DNA of 64,000 nt from Sphingomonas sp. IBVSS2 (GCF_002127225.1 NZ_NFUR01000006.1:124001-188000); one strand, 5' to 3'. Counted from the stretch's first letter, positions 35,049-44,262 are shown. Translations and numbers: made by a program. The notes: generated by a model not told the origin, from the letters alone.

Positions 35049-36086
35049 CTAGCGATTGAGCTTGTTGATCAGCTGTGCCCGCAGCCGCCGTGCCAAAGTC
35101 GCGTCGATCGGGGCGAGCGGGCCCTGCGCGTGTGCGGGCAGGTGCGCCGCGGCCCGGCCGGCGGGGCCGAAGACATAATAGTCGAACATCGCCTTCCAGC
35201 CGGCCTTCTCGGCATCCGAACGATCGCGCAGGCTCAGCATGGCGTGGAGCAGGGTGGTCTGGGGCGTGTCGAGAAAGGCGGGCGCTTCGTTCCACCAATA
35301 GTTCACGAGGACGTTGAAGCGCTCCAGTGCCTCGACATGATGCCACCAGAGCGCGGGATAGAAGAGCAGGTCGCCGGGCTCCAGCTCCGCCACCTGCGCG
35401 GCGGCCATGGCTTCGCGGAAGCGGGGGTGGCGGTCGAAATCGGGATCGGCGAAGTCGACCATCGAGATCACCTGGCCGCCGGGGGTCGGCTCCAGCGGGC
35501 CGGGATAGAGATTGGCGACCTGGTCGGGCGGGAACAGGGTGAAGCGCCGGCGCCCGGCCGCGCAGACCGCCAAATTGTGCGACATGTCGTGATGCGCATG
35601 CGCCGTGGTGCGGTTGCCGATCCAGATGCTGGCGAGCACGCCGTGCACGAACATCGGATCGTCGAGCGGCAGGTCGTTCGCGGCGCGGAAGCCGGGAAGA
35701 TGGCGGTCGAGATCGGCCGAGCCGACATAGAGGCTCTCGGGGCGGGGCGCTTCCAGGCTAGCCCCGATCCGCGCGAGGAAATCGGCCAGGCCGATCCGGG
35801 CCCCCGCGAAATTGAAGCCTGTGAGGCCGGCGTCATAGTGGAAGCGGCCCTGGATCGCGGGCGGGCCGGTGAAGCCCACCACCGGCTGGCCGGAATCGAA
35901 GGCCCGGAGATAGGCGATCGCTGCCGTATCGGCCGCGCGGGCGGCGGCGACCAGCGGCCAGGTCCGCGCAACGCCGCGCAGGATCACCGGGGCCTGGCCC
36001 GCCAGCAATTCGGCATAGGGAATGGCGCTCGGCGCGACGCCGTCCAGCGCGCGGACCCGCGGGGCGCCGGCTGCCGCGGCGTTCAC
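35049..36086 (-). CDS. Cupin-8/JmjC-like dioxygenase-family protein
   Basis: 345 residues. The metal site appears as HAHHDMSHN (His-x-Asp near 172-175) and the distal histidine in FYPALWWHHVE near 254-262, with a typical FTLFPPDQVANLYPGP segment after the first motif. This is the factor-inhibiting-HIF/JmjC-like cupin 8 family, Fe(II)/2-oxoglutarate oxygenases that hydroxylate proteins or small molecules. It overlaps the SapC gene by four bases and ends 10 bases before the halogenase start, so the three genes are co-translated. Substrate not known. Confidence 0.85.
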   Translation of the reverse strand: MNAAAAGAPRVRALDGVAPSAIPYAELLAGQAPVILRGVARTWPLVAAARAADTAAIAYLRAFDSGQPVVGFTGPPAIQGRFHYDAGLTGFNFAGARIGLADFLARIGASLEAPRPESLYVGSADLDRHLPGFRAANDLPLDDPMFVHGVLASIWIGNRTTAHAHHDMSHNLAVCAAGRRRFTLFPPDQVANLYPGPLEPTPGGQVISMVDFADPDFDRHPRFREAMAAAQVAELEPGDLLFYPALWWHHVEALERFNVLVNYWWNEAPAFLDTPQTTLLHAMLSLRDRSDAEKAGWKAMFDYYVFGPAGRAAAHLPAHAQGPLAPIDATLARRLRAQLINKLNR

Positions 36087-36790
36087 GCGGCGTCCCGCGC
36101 ATTCTTGCGGGCGATCAGCCGCGGCAGGTTGCCGAGCGAGGCGGCGAGCAGGAAGGCGGCGCCGAGATGGCCGGCCTGGTGGAGGTCGCCGAGCGCCGCC
36201 GGGCCGAGCGCGTCGAGGCGCTCGGCGGCCAGGACCTCGTGGTCGGCGATCGCATAGCGGCGCGCATCGTCGAGCATCAGCTCGAGCGTGGCCGGCTGGA
36301 TCAGCCCGAGCGCGTCGAACGCGGCGTACATCGGCCCGGCATCGGCCATGCCGACATGGATCGCCGCGAGCAGGCGGCCGGCATGGTCGAGTATGGGCGT
36401 CTGGCCGCCATGGGGCAGGAAGAGCGGCTCGCCGTCCCCGGTGCCGACGCGCGGATCGTCGAGATCGATCTGGATCACCGGCGCGGCGCCATCGGCGGTC
36501 AGCCCGATCAGGAAGGGGCCGCGCTGGAGGCTCAGCGGAACATGGCCGCTGGTCCAGCGATCGCCCTCGAGGAACAGGTTCTCGTCGCGGTCGAGCCCGA
36601 GCAGGGCGACGGCCTGGAGCCCCTTGGCGGGGTCGCGGCGGAAGAGGATGGGGAAGTCGCGCTGCGCCTCGGCGAATTCGGTGGGAAAGACGAGCGCCCG
36701 GTTGACCGCATGGCCATAAGCGGCGCCGTGGCGGAACGCGACGCGGAGATCCGCATGGGCGACATTGTCGAGCGCGACCGGTCGGGGCAT
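36083..36790 (-). CDS. SapC-family protein
   Basis: 235 residues from the ATG at 36790; family members begin with this kind of stretch (ALDNVAHADLRV), so the ATGs further upstream are less likely. Other family features: YGHAVNRALVFPTEFAEAQR, FPILFRRD, ALLGLDRDENLFLEGDRW and PLSLQRGPFLIGL. SapC-like proteins are standard neighbours of TonB receptors and halogenases in sphingomonads and xanthomonads; their biochemical role is not established. The stop overlaps the cupin gene start. Confidence 0.85.
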   Translation of the reverse strand: MPRPVALDNVAHADLRVAFRHGAAYGHAVNRALVFPTEFAEAQRDFPILFRRDPAKGLQAVALLGLDRDENLFLEGDRWTSGHVPLSLQRGPFLIGLTADGAAPVIQIDLDDPRVGTGDGEPLFLPHGGQTPILDHAGRLLAAIHVGMADAGPMYAAFDALGLIQPATLELMLDDARRYAIADHEVLAAERLDALGPAALGDLHQAGHLGAAFLLAASLGNLPRLIARKNARDAA

Positions 36791-36872
36791 CGGGCAGGTC
36801 CAGCTATGGGTGGCCAGCATGGCGCAAAGCACCGCCAGCCTCAACTTGGGGACGCATGGGGCGGTCCCTGAA

Positions 36873-36902
36873 CTCCCTCTCCCCGCGATCGGGGAGAGGG
36901 AG
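36873..36902. terminator. Strong hairpin between TonB receptor and sapC
   Basis: CTCCCTCTCCCC and GGGGAGAGGGAG, a perfect 12-bp stem with a six-base loop, seven bases after the receptor stop on the minus strand. It lacks a T run, so it may act as an attenuator or mRNA stabiliser rather than a full stop, giving more receptor than downstream product. Related G/C-rich hairpins recur after other genes in the window. Confidence 0.5.
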
Positions 36903-36909
36903 AAGGGCT

Positions 36910-39900
36910 TCAGAACTTGAAGCGCGCGCCGAGCAGGAAGCGCCGGTCGAGCTCTTGCGCGTACCAGAGCTCCTTCTTGTCGCGGGCATAGGTCCGCACC
37001 GCCGTCTCGGTGAGGTTGATGCCCTCCAGCGTGATCGCGACCTGCGGCGTGATCTCGTAGCTGATCGATGCGTCGAGCTGGCCGAACGGCGCGGTGAACT
37101 CGGGGTTGCGCGAGCCCTGGCGGTTGATCCCCGAAAGGAACCGGTCGCGCCAGTTATAGGCGACGCGGGCCGAGATGCCGTGCTTCTCGTAGATCAGCGT
37201 GCCGCTGATCGTGTCCGAAAGGCCGAGCAGGGCGAACTGGTCTTCCGCCGGGCTGGCTCCCAGGTTGAACCCGACATCGCCGCGCACCAGCGTATAGGCG
37301 GCCGCGACACCGATGCCCGTCCGGCCGAAGAAATACTGGCCGGCAAGCTCGACGCCGTAGATCTCGGCGTCCTTGTTGTTGATCGGCTGCGTCACCTGGA
37401 ACTGGTAGAGCGGATCGCTGGCGATGCCGTTCAGGTCGTAGGTGTTGTTGATCAGCTTGAGATAGTCGTCGTCGAGCTGGCGCGTGGTGGCGTTGTAATG
37501 CGCCGCGAATTGCGCGGTGGCGGCGGCGACCGATCCGGTGGCCTGGATCAGCGCCGACATCACGAATAGATTGCCGTCGCTGGTATCGGCGCCCAGGCCG
37601 CCCAGCGCGGTCCTGGCCTGGCCCGAACGGCTGCCCGCCGCGCCCGAGCTGGGGTCGCGCAGGCCGAACAGCGTCGCGTTGAACTGGCCGTTGCCGATGA
37701 AGTTGCGCACGCGCTTGTCGAAGAAGGCGATCGACACATAGCTGTCCGGCTTGAAATACCATTCCAGCGAGGCATCGAAATTGTCCGATTCCAGTGCCTT
37801 CAACCGGGCGTTGCCCGTGGTTGCGCCGGGGATGCCGCCATTGAAGGTCGGCCGCGGCGGGCCGCCGACGGTGGTCGAGGTGTAGAGATTGTTGTAGTTC
37901 GGCCGGGCGATCGTCTTGCTGTACGACAGGCGTCCGATCAGGTTCTTGGCGAACTCGACCTGGAAATCGACCTGGGGCAGCAGGTTGCTGTAGCTGCCGC
38001 CGTCGCTGACGAACTGCGTCTGGTTCGAGATCGACACGGTGAAGTCGTTGTCCGACACCCAGGCGATGCCCGCCGGGATCGCTTCGAGCGACGTGGTGTG
38101 CGACTTGGTGTGCTCGTAGCGGATGCCGGCGACCAGGCGCGCCGGTGCGCCGCCCAGCTCGCCCTTCCAGGTCAGCTGGCCATAGACTGCCCAGATGTCT
38201 TCCTTGACCTGGTTGTCCTGCCTGCCGGTGGTGCCCACCGCATTGCCGCGATTGGCATAATAAGGCGAGAGGATCGCATAGAGATCCGAGGCGACGCCGC
38301 GAAAGGCGATCTGCGATTCCGGATCGCCGCCGGGATTGAACTTGTGGAACTTGCACTCGAGGCAAAAGGCCTGGAGCGCGCCCGGCGCCAGCGTTTGCAC
38401 GTCGCCCGGGCTGGTGATGCCCCAGTCGCCCAGCGTCTGCTGCGTGGCGACGAAGGTCTGGCGCATGTCGGTGGTGCGATAATTGCCGCCGAAGTCGAAG
38501 CGGCTCTCGCCGCCCAGATCCCAGCCAAAGTCCGCGCGCAGTTCCTTCACCCGCTGGCGCTGGGTCGAGCGGAAGGTGCGGCCGACCTGCGAGCCGACAT
38601 CGTTGACGTCGAGCGGGCCGCTGGCGCCCAGCGTGATGTCCTGGCGCGGAATGCCGCCCGAATAATCGACCGAATGGGCGGCGACGACATTGGCGCCCAT
38701 GCCGACCAGCGTCGACGAGTTGCCATTGGCATTGTCCGGCGTGCTCGACGAAGTCGAGATATGGCCGTCGAGCTTCAGCGAGAAGTTGCTCGCCAGCGCC
38801 CATTCGAGGTTGAGGCCGTAATCCTCCAGCTTGCCCCTCTGCGCGCGCGACTGGGCCTCGAAACCCTCGTCCTTCTGGCCGTTGATCGTCTCATGCAGAT
38901 AAGTGGCGGTAGCGACCGTGGGATTGCCGTCGAAGGTCACCACGTCGAACGGGCGGCTGAACCAGTTGGACAGGTCCGAACGCGTCTCGCGCTGCTTGTT
39001 CTGCGCATAGAGCGCGTCGGCGGTGATCGTCAGCGCATCGGTGGGCCTGAACTGCACCACTGCCTGGCCGTTGATGCGCTCGCGCGTGCCTTCGGCATAA
39101 TGGTAGCGGCTGTCGTTCGGGATCGCGACCAGCTGGTTGGGGTTCGACGGCGCGTTGTTGACCACGGTGCAGTTCGGCCCCGGTGTGGAGCCAGGGCAGG
39201 CGCCGCCCGAGCGGGCGAAGCCGCCGGTCAGGAAAGTGTCGTAGGACACGATGTTCCAGTCGTTCGACGTGGCGGCGATCGAAGTATAGTTGCGCTTCTG
39301 GTAGCTGCCGAACAGCATGACGCCGAAGCGCTGGTCGGGATCGCTCCAGCTGAGGACGCCGGAGAATTCGGGCGTCACCTTCGATCCGCAATCGAGGCAG
39401 TCGTTGACGCTGGTGTCATAGACTGCCTTTGCGCCGATGCTGCCGTCCAGCCCGCTCTTGCCGTCGTCGAGCGGGCGGCGCGAGACGATGTTGATCGTGG
39501 CGCCGATGCCGCCCGAGGGGACGGCCGCGCGGCCGGTCTTGTAGACTTCCAGCGTGCGCACGCCTTCGGTGGCGAGGTTGGAGAAGTCGAACGAGCGGCT
39601 GGTGCCCTGCGCGCCGTCGGCATTCTGGTCGCCGCCGACCACCGACACGGTCGAGGTGGCGAGCTGGCGGCCGTTCAGCGTGACCATGTTGTAGGTCGGG
39701 CCGAAGCCGCGCACCGTGACCTGCGAGCCTTCGCCGTTGGTGCGGTTGATCGACACGCCCGGGATGCGCTGCAGCGATTCCGCCAGGTTGGTGTCGGGGA
39801 ACTTGCCGATGTCCTCGGCCGAGATCGCGTCGACGATGCCCGGTGCCTCGCGCTTGATTGCGATCGCGCGCTCCAGGCTGGCGCGGATACCGGTAACAAC

Positions 39901-40056
39901 GATTTCCTGGCTGTCTTCCTGGCCGCCCTCCGTGGCCTGTGTGGTGACAGCGTTGTCGGTTTGCGCATGGGCAAGGCCAGGCATGGCGAGGCCAGCGGCG
40001 ACGGCGAAGACGGATACGGAATGCGCAAGTATAGGCACGCGCCTGTGACTAGTCAT
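36910..40056 (-). CDS. TonB-dependent outer-membrane receptor
   Basis: 1048 residues from the ATG at 40056, with GGAGGAGG six bases upstream. A signal peptide (HSVSVFAVAAGLAMPGLAHA) leads to the TonB box-like EIVVTGIRASL, the plug domain with DAISAEDIGKFPDTNLAESL and IPGVSINRTNGEG, then a 22-strand barrel ending in FLLGARFKF. The ISAEDIGKFPDTN plug motif marks the carbohydrate-type receptors common in sphingomonads and Caulobacter. It imports an oligosaccharide across the outer membrane using TonB energy; the substrate cannot be read from the sequence. SapC, cupin and halogenase genes follow in the same direction. Two LacI-type operators lie upstream. Confidence 0.92.
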   Translation of the reverse strand: MTSHRRVPILAHSVSVFAVAAGLAMPGLAHAQTDNAVTTQATEGGQEDSQEIVVTGIRASLERAIAIKREAPGIVDAISAEDIGKFPDTNLAESLQRIPGVSINRTNGEGSQVTVRGFGPTYNMVTLNGRQLATSTVSVVGGDQNADGAQGTSRSFDFSNLATEGVRTLEVYKTGRAAVPSGGIGATINIVSRRPLDDGKSGLDGSIGAKAVYDTSVNDCLDCGSKVTPEFSGVLSWSDPDQRFGVMLFGSYQKRNYTSIAATSNDWNIVSYDTFLTGGFARSGGACPGSTPGPNCTVVNNAPSNPNQLVAIPNDSRYHYAEGTRERINGQAVVQFRPTDALTITADALYAQNKQRETRSDLSNWFSRPFDVVTFDGNPTVATATYLHETINGQKDEGFEAQSRAQRGKLEDYGLNLEWALASNFSLKLDGHISTSSSTPDNANGNSSTLVGMGANVVAAHSVDYSGGIPRQDITLGASGPLDVNDVGSQVGRTFRSTQRQRVKELRADFGWDLGGESRFDFGGNYRTTDMRQTFVATQQTLGDWGITSPGDVQTLAPGALQAFCLECKFHKFNPGGDPESQIAFRGVASDLYAILSPYYANRGNAVGTTGRQDNQVKEDIWAVYGQLTWKGELGGAPARLVAGIRYEHTKSHTTSLEAIPAGIAWVSDNDFTVSISNQTQFVSDGGSYSNLLPQVDFQVEFAKNLIGRLSYSKTIARPNYNNLYTSTTVGGPPRPTFNGGIPGATTGNARLKALESDNFDASLEWYFKPDSYVSIAFFDKRVRNFIGNGQFNATLFGLRDPSSGAAGSRSGQARTALGGLGADTSDGNLFVMSALIQATGSVAAATAQFAAHYNATTRQLDDDYLKLINNTYDLNGIASDPLYQFQVTQPINNKDAEIYGVELAGQYFFGRTGIGVAAAYTLVRGDVGFNLGASPAEDQFALLGLSDTISGTLIYEKHGISARVAYNWRDRFLSGINRQGSRNPEFTAPFGQLDASISYEITPQVAITLEGINLTETAVRTYARDKKELWYAQELDRRFLLGARFKF

Positions 40057-40126
40057 AACCCCTCCTCCAGCGCGCTCCATGTCGAACGCGACTTTATTTT
40101 TATTTCGGGTGAGCGAAATGCCTCCC

Positions 40127-40146
40127 TGATGTTATCGCTATCATCA
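40127..40146. promoter_or_regulatory. LacI-type operator 1 of the TonB receptor operon
   Basis: TGATGTTATCGCTATCATCA, 71 bases upstream of the receptor ATG. The core TGTTATCGCTATCA (40130-40143) fits the LacI/GalR pattern TGNTANCGNTANCA with the central CG. Sugar-responsive LacI repressors usually control receptors of this type. Confidence 0.65.
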
Positions 40147-40176
40147 TGAAGCCATCTGTCAATCGGGCTGAAATGA

Positions 40177-40192
40177 TTGGAACCGCTTCCAA
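40177..40192. promoter_or_regulatory. Operator-like palindrome 2 of the TonB receptor operon
   Basis: TTGGAACCGCTTCCAA, a perfect palindrome with six-base arms and a central CCGC, 31 bases beyond operator 1. It also resembles LacI-family sites; two sites could allow DNA looping or two regulators. No LacI gene is in the window. Confidence 0.6.
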
Positions 40193-40353
40193 ATTCGGAT
40201 TGATGCAAACTGTTGCATTACTGCGACAGAATGTGGCGCGGCATCGCCTGCCGACGGCCGGCAAGTTGCGGGCTGGCGGGGGTTATCTGTCCGGATCGGT
40301 GCCATGGGCATCCGGCGAATCGGGCGCGGGCGGCGGGCCCGCGCCCGGCCGGT

Positions 40354-40797
40354 TCAGGCGGGGTCCTCGACCTGGTCGAGCCAGGCGCCATAGCCCTGGG
40401 CTTCCATCTCCGCGCGCGGCACGAAGCGCAGCGAGGCCGAGTTGATGCAATAGCGCAGGCCGCCGCGATCGCGCGGGCCGTCGTCGAACACATGGCCGAG
40501 ATGGCTGTCGCCCTGGGCGGAGCGCACTTCGGTGCGGATCATGCCATGGCTGATGTCGCGCAGCTCGGTCACGTTCGCGATCGGCCTGGTGAAGCTCGGC
40601 CAGCCGCAGCCGGATTCATATTTGTCGCTCGAGGCGAACAGCGGCTCGCCCGAGACGATGTCGACATAGATGCCGGGCGCCTTGTTGTGCAGCAACGCGC
40701 CGGTGCCGGGGCGTTCGGTGCCGTTCTGCTGGGTCACGCGATATTGTTCGGGGGAAAGCGCGGCGACGGCCTCGGGCGTCTTGCGATAGTCGGTCAT
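40354..40797 (-). CDS. msrB: Peptide-methionine (R)-S-oxide reductase
   Basis: 147 residues. Core motifs: SGCGWPSF (62-69), GDSHLGHVFDDGP (96-108) and the catalytic RYCINSASLRF (115-125, Cys117). The pair of CxxC zinc motifs seen in many MsrB proteins is absent (the first site reads VDIVSGEPLF), so this is the zinc-free form; Cys64 could be the resolving residue. It reduces methionine-R-sulfoxide in proteins with thioredoxin, repairing oxidative damage in the cytoplasm. It stands alone, reading away from the small gene at 40873. Confidence 0.95.
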   Translation of the reverse strand: MTDYRKTPEAVAALSPEQYRVTQQNGTERPGTGALLHNKAPGIYVDIVSGEPLFASSDKYESGCGWPSFTRPIANVTELRDISHGMIRTEVRSAQGDSHLGHVFDDGPRDRGGLRYCINSASLRFVPRAEMEAQGYGAWLDQVEDPA

Positions 40798-40872
40798 GCG
40801 GAGTCTCCGTTTCGCCACGCTATGTGGGGACGCCGGCGTGCCAACGCCACGGGCGCGCGCTATCGTCGGGGC

Positions 40873-41127
40873 ATGGCGAAGAAGAAGCGCATCCTCACCG
40901 CGACCATGGCCGATGGCTATGTGAAGACGATCGGGCCGACCGCGGTACCCTTCACCCATTATTGGCGGATCGTCGCGCATCTCGGCGGCGGCCGGACCGA
41001 AGTGTTCTGGGGGCATGCCAAGTCGCTCAGGGAAGCGACGGGCAAGCAGGCCGCGCTCGCCGAGGCGGCGAAGCAGCGCGGCTGGGAACGCTATGACTTC
41101 GAAGTGGTGCCGCTGGTCGAAGCCTGA
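40873..41127 (+). CDS. Small conserved-looking hypothetical protein
   Basis: 84 residues. The basic N-terminus (MAKKKRILTATM) is followed by a beta-rich middle (THYWRIVAHLGGGRTEVFWGHA) and a helix (REATGKQAALAEAAKQRGWERYDFEVVPL). No catalytic motif is seen. It is read divergently from msrB and its last 37 bases overlap the end of the CoA-transferase gene on the other strand. Function not recognised. Confidence 0.65.
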   Translation: MAKKKRILTATMADGYVKTIGPTAVPFTHYWRIVAHLGGGRTEVFWGHAKSLREATGKQAALAEAAKQRGWERYDFEVVPLVEA

Positions 41128-42134
41128 GGCGGGGAGAAGCGCGGGGCGGGGGCCGGCTGGACCACGCCGGCGCGCTCGATAAAGGCGCCGCGCGCGACAT
41201 TGTGCGGATGCGCGGGCGCTTCCGCCATCGAGAGCACCGGGGCGAAGCAGGCATCGGAGCCTTCGAGCAGCGCGCACCAGGCGTCGCGCGTCCGGGTGCG
41301 GAAGATCGCGGCGAGCTTGCCCTTGAGCGTCGGCCAGGCGGCGGGATCCATCTGCGCGTCGAAGTCCGGATCGTCGGCCAGGCCCGTCGCAGCGCGCAGC
41401 CGGGCATAGAATTGCGGCTCGATCGCGCCGATCGCGACATATTTGCCGTCGGCCGTCTCATAGCTGTCGTAGAAATGCGCGCCGCCGTCGAGGATGTTGA
41501 CGCCGCGCGCGTCGCGCCAGCCGAGCGTCTCGCGAAAGCCCCAGACCATCGACATCAGCAGCGCCGCGCCTTCGCTCATCGCGCAGTCGATCACCGTCCC
41601 CCGTCCGCCGGTCCTCGCCTGGAGCAGCCCCGCCGCCATGGCGAAGGCGAGCAGCATGCCGCCGCCACCGAAATCGCCGACCGCGTTCACCGGCGGGGTC
41701 GGCTTGTCGCCCGCGCGGCCAAAGGCATGGAGCGCGCCGGCGAGCGCGATATAGTTGATGTCGTGCCCGGCGGCCTGGGCGAGCGGGCCGGTCTGCCCCC
41801 AGCCGGTCATCCGGCCATAGACGAGGCGCGGATTGAGGATGTGGAGCTCGGCCGGCCCGAGGCCCAGCCGTTCCATCACGCCGGGGCGAAAGCCCTCGAT
41901 CAGCCCGTCCGCACCGGCCGCCAGGGCGCGGACATGCGCGGCGCCGCCGGACGATTTGAGATCGGCCTCCACCGGCACCCGCCCGCGCAGCAATGGGTCG
42001 CGCGGATCGGGCGGAGCGCCGGGCCGATGGACGTACAGCACTTCGGCGCCATGATCGGCCAGCATCATCCCGCAAAAGGGCGTGGGGCCGATCGCGGCGA
42101 GTTCGACGATCCGGATGCCGGTCAGCGGGCCCAT
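41091..42134 (-). CDS. CoA-transferase family III / alpha-methylacyl-CoA racemase-like
   Basis: 347 residues from the ATG at 42134 (upstream codons read through a repeat and are unlikely to be coding). CaiB/BaiF features: RIVELAAIGPTPFCGMMLADHGAEVL at the N-terminus, NPRLVYGRMTGWGQTGPLA, and AGHDINYIALAGAL with the catalytic Asp of the family. It resembles the racemase branch, which epimerises 2-methyl-branched acyl-CoA. A dehydrogenase and a thiolase gene follow upstream on the same strand, so it belongs to a branched or unusual acyl-CoA degradation set. A dispersed repeat separates it from the dehydrogenase. Confidence 0.85.
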   Translation of the reverse strand: MGPLTGIRIVELAAIGPTPFCGMMLADHGAEVLYVHRPGAPPDPRDPLLRGRVPVEADLKSSGGAAHVRALAAGADGLIEGFRPGVMERLGLGPAELHILNPRLVYGRMTGWGQTGPLAQAAGHDINYIALAGALHAFGRAGDKPTPPVNAVGDFGGGGMLLAFAMAAGLLQARTGGRGTVIDCAMSEGAALLMSMVWGFRETLGWRDARGVNILDGGAHFYDSYETADGKYVAIGAIEPQFYARLRAATGLADDPDFDAQMDPAAWPTLKGKLAAIFRTRTRDAWCALLEGSDACFAPVLSMAEAPAHPHNVARGAFIERAGVVQPAPAPRFSPPQASTSGTTSKS

Positions 42135-42208
42135 GATTTCTCCTTCGGCTCCCTTCCCTGGAAGGAGGGGATGGGGGTGGGTGGGGGGGCGACATCGACC
42201 TTCGACCA

Positions 42209-42258
42209 ATCCTCCCCCGGAGGGGAAGGAAGCTGGGCAAATCTCGCATCGCTCAATG
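42209..42258 (+). repeat. Dispersed intergenic repeat, copy 1
   Basis: A CCTCCCCCGGAGGGG hairpin, GGAA, then ATCTCGCATCGCTCAATG. A second copy lies at 44981-45029 with ATCTCGCATCGCTGAATG. Both lie in gene borders on the same strand. Confidence 0.65.
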
Positions 42259-42287
42259 CACAAGCCTTCTCCGTGCAGAGAGGGACA

Positions 42288-43070
42288 TCACCGCGGTGCC
42301 ATGCGGATGCCGCCGTCGAGGCGAACATCCTCGCCGTTGAAATAGCCGGTCTCGATCATGCAGAGCGCGAGCTTGGCATATTCCTCGGGCCGGCCGAGCC
42401 GCTTGGGGAAGGGGACCGAGGCGGCCAGCGCCTCCTTCACGTTCGGCGGCGCGGCGGCGAGCAGCGGCGTATCGAAGATGCCGGGCAGGATCGTGTTCAC
42501 CCGGATGCCTTCGCCCATCAGGTCGCGCGCGATCGGCAGCGTCATGCCGACCACGCCGCCCTTCGACGCCGAATAGGCCGCCTGGCCGATCTGCCCGTCC
42601 TCGGCCGCGACGCTGGCGGTGTTGACGATCGCGCCGCGCTCGCCCTCTTCCAGCGGATCGAGCGTCAGCATGCCCGCGGCCGATTTGGCGATGCAGCGGA
42701 ACGTGCCGACCAGGTTGATCTGGATCACCCAGTTGAACGCCTCGAGCGGGAAATGCCGGATGGTGCCGTCTTCCTTCGATCGGCTGGCGGTCTTCACGGC
42801 GTTGCCGGTGCCGGCGCAATTGACCAGGATCCGCTCCTGGCCGTGCGCGCCGCGCGCGCGGGCGAAGCCGGCGTCGACGCTGTCGTCCGACGTCACGTTC
42901 ACTTCGCAGAACAGGCCGCCGATTTCGGCCGCGACCGCTTCGCCCTTCTCTCTCTGCAGGTCGAAGATCGCCACCTTCACGCCCCTGGCCGCGAGCGCGC
43001 GCGCGGTGGCCGCGCCGAGGCCCGAGGCGCCGCCGGTGACCACCGCGGCGATGCTGTCGTCGAGCTTCAT
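42288..43070 (-). CDS. SDR-family 3-hydroxyacyl-CoA dehydrogenase-like
   Basis: 260 residues from the ATG at 43070. Rossmann motif TGGASGLGAATARAL (12-26), the acidic NAD-selecting IFDLQ, catalytic Ser in NTASVAAEDG, and Tyr/Lys in AAYSASKGG (YxxxK) are intact. The overall pattern matches the type II 3-hydroxyacyl-CoA dehydrogenases (HSD17B10-like) that oxidise 3-hydroxyacyl-CoA with NAD in beta-oxidation. The thiolase gene is 16 bases upstream, so the two are almost surely co-transcribed and catalyse consecutive steps. Confidence 0.88.
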   Translation of the reverse strand: MKLDDSIAAVVTGGASGLGAATARALAARGVKVAIFDLQREKGEAVAAEIGGLFCEVNVTSDDSVDAGFARARGAHGQERILVNCAGTGNAVKTASRSKEDGTIRHFPLEAFNWVIQINLVGTFRCIAKSAAGMLTLDPLEEGERGAIVNTASVAAEDGQIGQAAYSASKGGVVGMTLPIARDLMGEGIRVNTILPGIFDTPLLAAAPPNVKEALAASVPFPKRLGRPEEYAKLALCMIETGYFNGEDVRLDGGIRMAPR

Positions 43071-43086
43071 CCTTCCCTCCCTTTTC

Positions 43087-44262
43087 TCAGAGCCGCTCGA
43101 CGATGGTGACGTTGGCGATGCCGCCGCCCTCGCACATCGTCTGCAGGCCATAGCGCTTGCCCCGCCTGCGGAGCGCATGGACCAGCGTAGCCATCAGCTT
43201 GGTGCCCGAGGCGCCGAGCGGGTGGCCCAGCGCGATCGCGCCGCCATTGACGTTGAGCCGCTCGGGATCGGCGCCGGTGTGCCGCAGCCAGGCGAGCGGC
43301 ACCGAGGCGAAGGCCTCGTTCACTTCGAACAGGTCGATCTCGTCGATGGTCATGCCCGCGCGGCGCAGCGCCCGGTCGGTGGCGAACAACGGCTCCTCGA
43401 GCATGATCACCGGATCGCCCGCGGTGACGGTGAGGCTGTGGATGCGGGCAAGAGGCGTGAGGCCGTGCGCCTTCAGTGCCGCCTCCGAGACGATCAGCGC
43501 CGCGCTGGCCCCGTCGCAGATCTGGCTGGCATTGGCCGCGCTGATCACGCCGTCCTCGGCGAGGAGCTTGACCGATCCGATGCTCTCGGCGGTCGCGTCG
43601 AAGCGGATGCCCTCGTCGCGGCGGTGGAGCGCCGGCCCCTCCGGCGTATCGATCGCGAGCGGCACGATCTCGGCGTCGAAATCGCCGCGCTCCGTCGCCG
43701 CGGCGGCGCGGCGATGGCTTTCCAGCGCATAGGCATCGAGCTCGGCGCGGCCGAGGCCGTGCTTGCGCGCCACGAGCTCGGCACCCAGGAACTGGCTGAA
43801 CTGCACGCCCGGATAGCGCGCTTCCTGGCGCGGCGATTTGGGGCCGCCCAGCCCGGCCTGGGCGAAGAGCGCGACGGTGGCGCCCATCGGCACGCGCGTC
43901 ATGCTCTCCACGCCCGCCGCGATCACCATGTCCTGCGTGCCCGAAAGCACCGCCTGGGCCGCGAACTGGATCGCCTGTTGCGAGCTGCCGCATTGGCGGT
44001 CGATCGTCACCGCCGGCACGCTTTCGGGCAGGCGCGAGGCGAGCACGGCGCCCCGGCCCACCTGGAAGCCCTGTTCGCCGCCCTGGCCGACGCAGCCCAT
44101 GATCACGTCCTCGATCGCGGCGGGATCGATGCCGCTGCGCTCGACGATAGCGTCGAGGACTGCCGCTGCCATATCCACCGGGTGCCATCCGGCCAGCTTG
44201 CCGCCGCGCCGCCCCCCGGCGGTTCGCACGGCATCGACGATATAGGCGGTGGCTGCTCCCAT
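43087..44262 (-). CDS. Acetyl-CoA acyltransferase (thiolase)
   Basis: 391 residues from the ATG at 44262. The nucleophilic Cys is in DRQCGSSQQA, the second signature in NVNGGAIALGHPLGASGTK and the third in MCEGGGIANVTI, all canonical. It cleaves 3-ketoacyl-CoA with CoA to acetyl-CoA (or propionyl-CoA) and a shortened acyl-CoA. It is the first gene of the three-gene acyl-CoA set running towards the racemase-like gene. Nothing about the sequence tells chain length preference. Confidence 0.93.
   Translation of the reverse strand: MGAATAYIVDAVRTAGGRRGGKLAGWHPVDMAAAVLDAIVERSGIDPAAIEDVIMGCVGQGGEQGFQVGRGAVLASRLPESVPAVTIDRQCGSSQQAIQFAAQAVLSGTQDMVIAAGVESMTRVPMGATVALFAQAGLGGPKSPRQEARYPGVQFSQFLGAELVARKHGLGRAELDAYALESHRRAAAATERGDFDAEIVPLAIDTPEGPALHRRDEGIRFDATAESIGSVKLLAEDGVISAANASQICDGASAALIVSEAALKAHGLTPLARIHSLTVTAGDPVIMLEEPLFATDRALRRAGMTIDEIDLFEVNEAFASVPLAWLRHTGADPERLNVNGGAIALGHPLGASGTKLMATLVHALRRRGKRYGLQTMCEGGGIANVTIVERL

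Noticed and set aside
34794..36257. Long plus-strand frame opposite halogenase and cupin genes
   Set aside because: Repetitive Arg/Gly/Ala composition without motifs, while the minus strand carries complete enzyme families.
33557..40056. Halogenase/cupin/SapC/TonB receptor operon as part of the island
   Set aside because: It lies outside the attachment site, has typical sphingomonad gene order and codon use, and is only touched by an integrase remnant at its end.
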